A stretch of 64,000 nucleotides of DNA from Chelonoidis abingdonii (lineage: Eukaryota > Chordata > Testudines > Testudinidae): NCBI RefSeq assembly GCF_003597395.2, contig NC_133773.1, forward strand, positions 125,696,415 through 125,760,414. The letters run 5' to 3'. Shown here piece after piece: positions 56,190-64,000 of the stretch. How positions within the stretch are numbered: the first letter of the stretch is position 1; every line of letters starts with the position of its first letter. Both the position numbers and the translations under genes were made by a program. Below the pieces are notes generated by a model. It was given only the letters and a program-made list of their open reading frames with translations. It had not been told where the DNA came from and did no database searches.

Positions 56190-56317
56190 CTTATAGTTAG
56201 CATGGGTAGCTTTCAAGACATCATATAACTTGAGATACGATGGAAGATGATAAAAACTGCCCAGTGACGATGATTTGCTTGTTGGAGCAGACCCTGACGT
56301 ATCGGTTTGCCTAGTAG
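56190..56317 (-). CDS. HTT: HTT exon, ~human residues 1211-1253
   Basis: Two bases complete an alanine codon, then [20 protein letters not shown] and [20 protein letters not shown], ending on a codon boundary at YK before gtacat. The Ser/Thr-rich first half continues the disordered loop of the previous exon; the second half re-enters the HEAT solenoid. Compared with human the loop has several substitutions but the same length. Length 128 nt. Confidence 0.97.
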
Positions 56318-56910
56318 CTTATTAAAAGAGAAAAATAATCCTGAAGAAATCAATTAGCACATTAACTATATTCCCTAGTGTTCAACATTTAATTTAACCA
56401 CTTTGAAGTAAACTGTAAAATGAGTCAACACATATATTTGAAAGATTAGAGTAAGAACTGTCTTTAAGCTCCTAGAATGATGCAGAGGACCTGCATTTAC
56501 AGTATTATAAAACAATAAAATCTATGTGAATCAGCTACAAAATAAGACAATTAATCCATACAGAACTCATTACTAAAATTCCCAAGAACTATTTTAAAGC
56601 AGAATTAACTTTCTCCTCTTACTCCTGCCCATTTCTGCACTAGCTACAGAAAAACCTGCAAGCTCTTATATTTTCAGTATTTAGATTTTTGCTTTCCAGG
56701 ATCACCCACTCTGTGCTCTGAATAGGAGCAGAGCTTCCATTTGCAAAGCATATGTACAGACTATTTTTGTTTTTAGTCAAAAGTTCATGGGATTTGAAAT
56801 CATGATTGTAACAGCAAGAGACACAAATCCATATGGCTACCAAAGAGTTCATGGGATCTTTACGAAAAAGAATTGCCACTCAAGATTTAATACTGAAAAT
56901 ACTTTCGAGT

Positions 56911-57335
56911 TTCAGAGTAGCAGCCGTGTCAGTCTGTATCTGCAAAAAGAACAGGCGTACTTGTGGCACCTTAAAGACTAACAAATTTATTTGAACATAA
57001 ACTTTCATTGGCTACAGCCCATTTCATCGGATGCACAGACTGGAACATACAGCAAAAACATATTTAAATACAGAGAACATGAAAAGGTGGAAGTAGCCAT
57101 ACCAACTGTAAGACTGGCTTCTAACAGTTGGTATGGCTACTTCCACCTGTAAGACTGGCTTCTAACAGTTGGTATGGCTACTTCCACCTTTTCATGTTCT
57201 CTGTACGTATAAATATCTTCTTGCTGTATATTCCAGTTTGTGCATCCGATGAAGTGGGCGGTAGCCCACAAAAGCTTATGATCAAATAAATGTGTTAGTC
57301 TCTAAGGTGCCACAAGTACTCCTGTTCTTTTTGAA
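56911..57335. mobile_element. Foldback interspersed element with tandem 41-bp duplication in the loop
   Basis: Left part tttcagagtagcagccgtgt … aaaggtggaagtagccatac and right part gtatggctacttccaccttt … ctctaaggtgccacaagtac are inverted copies, making a long hairpin. Near the centre the 41-bp unit starting tgtaagactggcttctaaca occurs twice in exact tandem (57107..57147, 57148..57188). The end motifs are widespread in turtles; I leave the class open. Confidence 0.8.
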
Positions 57336-57441
57336 AATAATTTTACCTTCTTCTGACTGTATGCAACCCTCTTCAGAATTAATACTGGAACTTCACAGTA
57401 AAGTGAATTATACAAATCAGTTTTTCTTCCCAATACACCAC

Positions 57442-57445
57442 ATGT

Positions 57446-57476
<31 letters not shown>

Positions 57477-57486
57477 CCCCCCCCCT
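57442..57486. repeat. (CA)n and poly(C) tract abutting an HTT splice donor
   Basis: About 16 CA units, then ctctc and a run of ten C up to 57485, directly next to ttacctgg, which is the complement of the donor of exon 57490..57616. Confidence 0.97.
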
Positions 57487-57489
57487 TAC

Positions 57490-57616
57490 CTGGATTAGTT
57501 TCACTACCCTTTTTAGGGCTCATTGGTACAGATGTTTGTTCCACAGGTTCTCTCTCTTTCCCTTTCCGACGGATTGGACTCAGAGAAGGTGGGTTTGAGA
57601 GAGAAGGCAATGTTGC
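57490..57616 (-). CDS. HTT: HTT exon with the two Cdk5-type SP sites, ~human residues 1169-1210
   Basis: Reads [20 protein letters not shown], then [20 protein letters not shown], ending one base into the next codon. The two SP motifs are 20 residues apart, as in human, where S1181 and S1201 are reported Cdk5 phosphorylation sites; their conservation suggests the same regulation here (inference). The segment is rich in K, R, E and P, so probably an exposed disordered loop of the N-HEAT domain. The donor GT is followed at once by AAG, a run of G and a long TG repeat (minus strand). Length 127 nt. Confidence 0.97.
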
Positions 57617-57849
57617 CTAAAATAACAATGTTTGAAACAGTGTGACAACTTAAATATCAGCATTTTTTCCTTCATCTAAACATAGAGTACATTTACAGGG
57701 TTACACACATTTAATTACACCTGCCTTTTTCAACAATGGTTGCATCTAATCTTATTCATTTGGCGGTGTGACGCTGTATGATCAAAATATGACTATGTAG
57801 ATGATTGTTGCTATCACTGTTACTTAATGGCAACAAATCTTATACAAAG

Positions 57850-58532
57850 TACCGTACATACTCGTTCATAAGCCCAATATTTTTGGTAAAAAAATGACGC
57901 ATCAAAGAGCAGGGGTCGGCTTATAAACGGGTCTACACCAAAATTTGATGATTTTAAACTCTATGGCAGGGGTCTGCAACCTGCAGCAAGTGAGCTGATT
58001 TAAGGTGGCATGCTGCTGCCAGCCCGGGGTCCCTGCCACCAGCCCCTCTCAGCCCACTGCCAGCCTGGATAGATGGAACCTGGGGCTGGCAGGGGGCTGA
58101 GTGGGGCCGGCGGTCGAGACCCGGGCTGGCAGGGGCCAGCAGCCGGAACCCCAGACCGACAGCGGGCTGAGCCACTCAGCCTGCTGCCAGTCTGGGGTTC
58201 CGACCGTTGGCCCCTGTAATGTAAAATCTATTACTAGCACGTGAAATCTTAAATTACCATGAATAAATGAATACTTGGCACACCCCTTCTGAAAGATTGC
58301 CACTGCCTGGGGACAGCAAACCGTGGCCACAGGGAGCTGAGGGGCTCCAGGCCTGCAGATGCGCCAAGTAAACAAAACGTTTCAGCCCTGACGGGCCGGG
58401 AGCCAAAGTTTTCCAACCCCTGAAATATAGGGTCGGCTTATGAAAGGGTCATACAGTTTTTGCTATTTTTACCTATCCATTTTGGGGGGTCGGCTTATAA
58501 ACTAACAGGCTAATGAACGAGTACATATGGTA
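57850..58532. mobile_element. MITE with taccgtacatactcgttcat ends
   Basis: Left end taccgtacatactcgttcat and the complement of the right end (taccatatgtactcgttcat) are inverted repeats. Sub-terminal 'gggtcggcttataaac' blocks occur on both sides. A second MITE (57967..58422) sits inside. Confidence 0.8.
57967..58422. mobile_element. hAT-type MITE nested in the previous one
   Basis: Ends caggggtctgcaacctg and ttttccaacccctg are imperfect inverted repeats of the CAGGGGT(C)GGCAACC class. The interior is GC-rich (cagcccggggtccctgccac). Target copies have diverged. Confidence 0.7.
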
Positions 58533-58639
58533 TGTCATGTAAGGCAAAAATGGAAAAGTTACAGTCTACCAAATACAATTATCCTGTTTGCATGCATGTA
58601 TCATCTTCATATTTAAAGTTACTAATATTAACTATATAC

Positions 58640-59470
58640 CTGTATTTCAAATGTGTTTGCTTCTGGATTAACACCCATCAGGTAGTTTACATCCAATCTA
58701 GTCAGCACACTGAATGGATCGCTCAAGTTAATGGCACATCAACGAACACAAATGGTCATAAAAGTTTATTCCCATCCGATTGGCTTGTCTGAGGACCTTT
58801 TAGCCAGAATAGGGATAAAGGCTACTTCTATGACTCATCAAATCATGCAAGGGTATGTGATTAGCTCATATGACCCTGGACTCTATCTTGTGCCTGTACT
58901 TTTCCACAAATTAAGACTGAGAGGATGTATAAAAAACCCTAGAAGCATCTCCATTTTGCCTCTTTCCTGCTCTGATCTCTGGACTATGAACTTACACTAA
59001 CAGAAGCATTATAATCAATGGACTGGAGATCTTCCAATCTTTTGGAAGCTACCAGAGACTTTATAAACCAGCAGTTTATTCCATCACTGCTTCAAACCTG
59101 ATACAAAAATTTTGCAATGGTTGTATGTATTTGATTCCTTTGACCACTTTAACTCTCTGATCCTTTTCGCTTATAAATAAATCTTTAGATTTACCATGGT
59201 TACTGGGTAAGACCCAAGTTATAAATTTAACCTCGCTATGTGGCTGATCTCTTGGGATTAAAAGAACCCTTAGTTTGATTAAACTGGCTTTAAATAACCA
59301 CGCTTTATATAGTCTAGTGTCTGGGTGGTGAAATAAGTGCTGGAATGCCTAAGGACACTGCATTTCTGATTTCTTGTGAATTGATGTGGTGAGATAGAAG
59401 TTTGCTTTTGTTACTGGCTTGGTATATATCTTACAGAAGAGTAATCACCAGTTTGGGGTGGGTCTGCCCT
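58640..59470 (+). repeat. LTR-like repeat sequence
   Basis: Carries phrases common in a turtle LTR-type repeat: ctgatccttttcgcttataa followed by ataaatctttagattta, gtaagacccaagttataaat, and agtaatcaccagtttggggt gggtctgccctat at the end. No clean ends or target duplication; class uncertain. Confidence 0.45.
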
Positions 59471-59473
59471 ATT

Positions 59474-59585
59474 TAAGAACATAAGAATGGCCGTACTGGG
59501 TCAGACCAAAGGTCCATCTAGCCCAGTATCCTGTCTACCAACAGTGGCCAATGCCAGGTTGCTTCCCCAAATGCAGAAATGACCA
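59474..59585 (+). repeat. Amniote interspersed repeat (aagaacataagaatggcc)
   Basis: aagaacataagaatggccgt, actgggtcagaccaaaggtc, catctagcccagtatcctgt and caacagtggccaatgccagg: a very common reptile/bird repeat, probably CR1/L3-derived. Only about 110 bp retained. Confidence 0.8.
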
Positions 59586-60273
59586 GGTACTTCAGTATTT
59601 TTAAAACTAAATGCAAAACTTGTTTCTTTGCCTTCACATTCTCAGTCAGTTCTTCCAATAAGCAAATAAAAAATAATATTAAAAAAGTGTGAACTAATCC
59701 AACTATTTCTTATGCAGGAAGAAAGAAGATTGTTATGTCTATATTCTTGGGAGGTGTTAAAATGTTATGGTCATTGATAAATGAGACAGAAGGGATAATA
59801 TTAATAAACCCTCCCGAGAGCTGCAAAACAGCAACAACTCAGGATACATCCACCCTACACTAGAGATCTGGTGGCAGCATGGGATGGCACGGGATGGCAG
59901 CTGGGCACTTATTCGTATTGCTAACCCTCACTGAGGCCCACGCTGCCATGTCTTCACTGCTATTTTTAGCTGTGCTAGCTAGATTCATGCTAGTGCAGGT
60001 ATGCTAGCCCATGCTGCAAATGGACATCTGATCACAGTGCAAACAAACTCTCAGTGACTGAAGTAGACCAACACATCCTTAACCCTATGAAACAAAAGCT
60101 AGAGCTGACGGGTTATTTGCTGCAAGGAAAATAATTTGAGAGACAGAAAGATAGTTTCAATCTTTTAACAAGATACTGAGCACAATGGAGTTCAACAAAA
60201 AACTGTAAATCAGAAGACAACTGTTAGTGCCTCTTTAACATCACTAGTTTTCCTCATCTATCTACATATACTG
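59586..60273. other. HTT intron, nothing identified
   Basis: 60-bp scale phrases resemble MITE interiors (gctatttttagctgtgctag, near 59960), but no bounded element was established. Confidence 0.4.
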
Positions 60274-60911
60274 TGATGGGGCAAGGCCAGATGGCTACAG
60301 TAAAGTACTGAGAAACAGGTATGTTAGCCCCAGGCTAAACAAATCCCTATGTATCATATCGTACCAAATGGCATTGCTCAGTATCAGCACCTGAGCAATC
60401 TAAAAGCTTTCTAGAGCAGTAGAGAAGCTACTAATTAGAACACTGCAGCCAATCAGGCAGAGCTATCAGGGCACCTGGGTTTAAAGGAGCTTCACGTCCA
60501 GTCAGGCGGAGAGCGACAGAGGACGAAGGAGTGCTGTGTGAGGAGCGGGAGCAAGAAGCTAGGTGAAGAGAACTGTACTCTCTGGAGGATTGAGACAAGC
60601 ATTAATCAGACCAGGACGAAGGTCCTTGTGAGGAATAAGAAGGTGTTTGGTAGGAGGCCGATGGGGAAATAGCCAGGAGTTGTACCTGTCATGCATCTTT
60701 ACAGTGAGCACATAGACAGCGTGGATCCAGGGCCTTGGGTGGAACCGGAGTAGAAGGTGGGCCTGGGTTCCCCCCAAACCTCCCAACTCCTAATCAGACA
60801 CAGGAGGAGCTGACCCAGACTGTGGGTTCCACAAGAGGGGAAGATCACTGAGGTGAACAAATCCGCCAATAAGCACAGGACCCACCAAAGTAAAGGAGGA
60901 ACTTTGTCACA
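60274..60911 (+). mobile_element. Solo LTR (TGTGATGG…TTTGTCACA) with 4-bp target duplication
   Basis: Starts tgtgatggggcaaggccaga and ends ggaggaactttgtcaca, so TG…CA with short inverted ends. Flanked by atac on both sides (60270..60273, 60912..60915). A TATA-like ggtttaaagg lies near 60478 and a purine-rich 'ggagcgggagcaagaag' follows it. No internal retroviral region is attached. It lies 142 bp from the donor of exon 61054..61256, antisense to HTT. Confidence 0.82.
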
Positions 60912-61053
60912 ATACATGTGCACACACACACCCCGAACACCCCACCAAAATAAAATTTGGCTGTCTAAATCGTCTCCAACAAAGTGCATAACTCAACAAC
61001 AGCTCTTTATATCATAAGCATTTTAGAGTCATAAAGCGTAATAAAAATCATAC

Positions 61054-61256
61054 CTTTATTGCTGGGCCAGGAGTAACATCATCCACCACATGAGCACAAA
61101 TATTAATGGTCTTCAGCAAATGAGAAAAGAGTTGTTCTACCAAAGCAACAAGAGTTCGGTCAGCCAAAGCTGGCCATGGCTCCTCTTGTTTAGCAGCACC
61201 TGGATTCATATCTTCTTCAGTAGTCCAGGGGTTTTTCAAAGATTTGGGGGCACTTG
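61054..61256 (-). CDS. HTT: HTT exon, ~human residues 1101-1168
   Basis: Starts with two bases that complete an alanine codon, then [10 protein letters not shown], an acidic stretch (TTEEDMNP), [12 protein letters not shown] and the well-conserved helix [20 protein letters not shown], ending exactly on a codon boundary at PGPAIK followed by gtatga. The acidic linker differs from human (ASEEEANP) while the helix is almost unchanged. Length 203 nt. A solo LTR ends 142 bp downstream of the donor. Confidence 0.97.
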
Positions 61257-61739
61257 CTGAAATAACAAGCCCATTGCTTAAGAAAACTGTTACAGTTATT
61301 AAAACATGAAAGGCCTTGGTTTAGGTTTTGGCTAAAGTCATGTGTTGGCTAGTGACTTACTGGCCTGATGTCAAGAGACATGATTGTGCCTTGTGTTAAC
61401 AGTGACTCCTTTACCCAATTAAAATCCAGCAGGACCAACTCCAAAAGGGATCTAACAGACCCTAATAGACTTCAAAGAGAAACTGCAGAGCTAAAATTCA
61501 TTGCAAACTTAACACCATTAATTTGGGCTTGAATAGGACTGGGAGTGGCTGGCTCACTACAAAAGCAATTTTCCCTCTCTTGGTATTGACACCTTCTCAT
61601 CAATTATTGGGAGTGGACCACATCCACTCTGACTGAACTGGTCATGTTAACACAGGCTCTCCACTTGTAAAGTAACTCCCTTCTCTTCATGTGCCAGTAT
61701 ATTTATGCCTGTGTCTGTAATTTTCACTCCAGTCTTTTG
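61257..61739. other. HTT intron, nothing identified
   Basis: First half of the intron between exons 61054 and 62184. No feature recognised. Confidence 0.45.
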
Positions 61740-61862
61740 AAGAAGTGAGTTTCTTACCCATGAAACCTTATGCCCAAATAAATCTGTAAGTCTTTAAGGG
61801 GCCACTGGACTCCTTGTTGTTTTTGTGGATATAGACTAACATGGCTACCTCTCCGATACTTA
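61740..61862 (+). repeat. Turtle interspersed repeat end (gaagaagtgagtttcttacc … aaggggccac)
   Basis: Contains ccatgaaaccttatgcccaa, 'ataaatctgtaagtctttaa' and gtggatatagactaacatgg ctacctctccgatact. Related in layout to the ends at 41481 and 56911, but a distinct subfamily. Confidence 0.75.
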
Positions 61863-62183
61863 ATATCCTAACCATAATATCAGGTGATACATAGGGAAAA
61901 CCAGTTGTACAAACATTATTAAAATTTGAGAAGGCCCACAGATCTAGATAACTGCCATGCACGAGCATCAGATGCCCAGCCCAACAAGGAGAAATCATTA
62001 GACTTGAAAGATAATCCAAAAGCCCATGGGTATGACTCTTTTTTCTCCTGCCCTGCATTTCTTCAGCTCTGAAACTTGCAAGTATTTTATTGCTTAGAGT
62101 GAAATGGAGATAGGGCATTCTGACTACATAATGGAGATTATGACACTAAGCACACACTATACAGCCCAACAATTTTTGTCTAC

Positions 62184-62335
62184 CTGCAAGCAAGTTTCCA
62201 GCCAAAATCAAAGCGTCTTGATGTGCCGAAAGATCCAGTGGGAACCAGGCCGTTGAAAGAAGGGACAAAACCATTCCAGCCATTCCAATGGTACAGCTCT
62301 TCCAAGATTCCTCCGAAGGACTCAGCTGGGAAGCA
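62184..62335 (-). CDS. HTT: HTT exon, ~human residues 1051-1100 (first visible)
   Basis: Acceptor AG at 62337-62336 and donor GT at 62183-62182. The exon takes two bases from the preceding exon, then reads [14 protein letters not shown] and continues through [10 protein letters not shown] to ILAGNLLA, ending one base into the next codon. Human HTT has the near-identical [20 protein letters not shown] here. It is part of the HEAT-repeat solenoid of the N-terminal domain. Length 152 nt. Confidence 0.96.
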
Positions 62336-64000
62336 CTGAAAGTTTAATTATGAAATCGTCACATGTCTTCCTAGGTAACTTTTCAGTTTTATGGAAACTA
62401 AAAACAGTGTGGTACATGGTTTTAACATTATATTTCTTACTAATTTGAAACTATTAATCTATCTGTATGGCTGAACTACCTTTAGTATCTGGCATTAAGT
62501 ACACACAAAAAGTTTCAGCAAAGATTAACATGGAAGCTGTTGTGCATCCAATGAAGAACTAGAGTGTTTTACTACTGCAGTGATCATCACAGGTACTTAG
62601 GGAACCTACTGGTGGACAACAATTAAACAATAATTTGCTAATTTGCATATTTCAATATTAAGGCATGACGTAACACAAAACAATGGTTTGTTATAATGAA
62701 CTAGCAAATTAAAATGCTCGCATATACATCATGTATGTTTGGATGCTCTGTTAAAAGGTATTTAGAAATAGGCACATACCAAGAATAGCAAAGGAAAAGG
62801 ATGTGGATTTAAAAGTTTCAAAAGTTAAGCTCAAACACAACACAGAAATGGTTTCTCTTAATTTTAGACTTATTGAGGAACACCAGTTAACATTAGGGGG
62901 TAGCCAGGTGTCCAGTTTTCGACTAGAAAAGTTTTTTGACCAGGCCATTAAAAGTCTGGTTGGCGTGGGGCTGGCAGGTTCCCTACCAGACTCTGCGCAG
63001 CTCCCAGGAAGTGCCAACACAGCTCCTAGGCAGAGGGACGACTAGGGGGCCTCTGTGTGCTGCCCCCACCCTGAGCGTCGGCTGCGCAGCTCCCATTGGT
63101 CAGGAACCGTGGCCAATGGGAGCTGCGGGGGAGGCTCCTGCAGTGCGCAGAGCCGCCTGGCCGCGCCTCTGCCTAAGAGTGGAGACATGCCACCGCTTTC
63201 CGGGAGCCGACTGATGTAAGAGCCACCCAGAGCCCGCTCCACCCACCCCCAACACACCCCAATCCCCTACCCAGCTGAAGCCTCTTCCCACACCCAGGCC
63301 CCCTCCCAGAGCCTGCACCCTTCCTACACCCCAACACCCTGCTCCAACCCAGAGCCCCCTCCTGCACCTGAAACCCGTCATCCCTGGTCCCAACCTGAAG
63401 CCCTCACCCCCTCCCACATCTCAATCCCCTGCCTGGAGCCCTCTCCGACCATCAATGCACACGACATGCTACCATGAGTTTCTACTCCACAGAATTTACA
63501 ACCTAAATTAATACAAGAACAAGAGGAAACCACCAATTGGAGGGCTTGGGAAAAGAGAAAGCCAGAAGACCAACAATATGACCATGCACTCATGTAGGAG
63601 TACTGCATGCATTTTGAGGGTGGATTCTATTTGAACCGGTTATTTGTACATTTTATAAACACAAGTTGGCAAGCCACCCTGAAGGGAGTGGAGCAGAAAT
63701 TTAGAGAAAAGAGTGGAGGTATAGTGGACAGGTAATTTCAAATTTATGGACAGAATGAAAAAAACAACAGAGATAGGAACGGGAGGGAGCAAGCAGACAA
63801 AAAGTATGGGCAGAATAAAGAAAACACAGAGAGACTAAAGGAAGACAAAGCTGAGAGGAATATGAGGGGCTAAACAACGGAGGGCCTGGAAAATGAGAAT
63901 AAGCAGCTTCATTTTGGACCTACATATGGGACTTTTAACAAGACTGAGCCCCATGAAGAGCCACTGATTTTGTGTTGACTCACAGAAGGGCATGAGTTAT
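62336..64000. other. HTT intron upstream of the first visible exon, with GC-rich repeats
   Basis: 62895..63225 is a GC-rich repeat with gtccagttttcgactagaaa, 'ggccattaaaagtctggttgg' and a hairpin of cagctcccattggtcagga / ggccaatgggagctgcggg. 63230..63440 is a C-rich tract of ccccaaccc-agagccc-type units resembling a satellite-like spacer. 63650..64000 resembles old LINE sequence. The preceding HTT exon was not found. Confidence 0.5.

Noticed and set aside
57107..57188. CRISPR-like direct repeats
   Set aside because: Only two tandem units with no spacer, inside a eukaryotic foldback element.
62336..64000. Search for the preceding HTT exon (human …WSLGWHCG)
   Set aside because: No matching segment was seen; the C-rich and GC-rich repeats here only imitate coding frames.

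Overview
The window is vertebrate genomic DNA, very probably from a turtle. Two observations support this. Spliced coding exons on the minus strand encode huntingtin (HTT). The introns carry a reptile repeat set: tRNA/CR1 composite SINEs of the turtle type, a CR1 LINE with an esterase-type ORF1, DIRS-like elements, LINE reverse transcriptase, solo LTRs and many hAT-type MITEs. The species assignment is an inference from repeat types.

HTT runs right to left. I placed 22 internal exons from 62335 down to 4687. Every one has an AG acceptor and a GT donor, and the phases join without a break. The exons total 3151 nt, that is one carried base plus 1050 codons. They match human HTT residues of roughly 1051 to 2099, with one extra residue in the exon at 28849..29087. 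By the published human HTT structure this is the end of the N-terminal HEAT domain, the whole bridge domain and the first residues of the C-terminal HEAT domain. The first exons (including the CAG tract), the last exons, the promoter and the poly(A) site lie outside the window. No other host gene was found.

Introns, right to left. 57.6-61.1 kb: an LTR with 4-bp target duplications, LTR-like sequence and nested MITEs. 54.3-57.5 kb: a DIRS-like gag remnant and a foldback element. 43.9-49.9 kb: three hAT MITEs, two of which share one 8-bp target site. 30.9-40.4 kb: the largest intron, a nest of DIRS-like element, LINE and solo LTR plus one hAT MITE. 29.1-30.8 kb: a hAT MITE containing a mariner-like MITE. 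19.1-27.1 kb: a decayed CR1 of about 3.7 kb and DIRS gag debris. 4.8-12.9 kb: two DIRS-like elements, an inverted hAT element and a foldback hAT MITE. 1-4.5 kb: decayed retroelement-like sequence.

I did not find an undescribed gene system. The observations most worth a second look are transposon archaeology: re-use of one hAT target site, a 22-bp micro-inversion in one arm of a hAT palindrome, and a multi-level nest bracketed by DIRS-type inverted ends. One more concerns splicing: a (CA)n/poly-G tract directly abuts the 5' splice site of the exon that carries the two Cdk5-type SP motifs.
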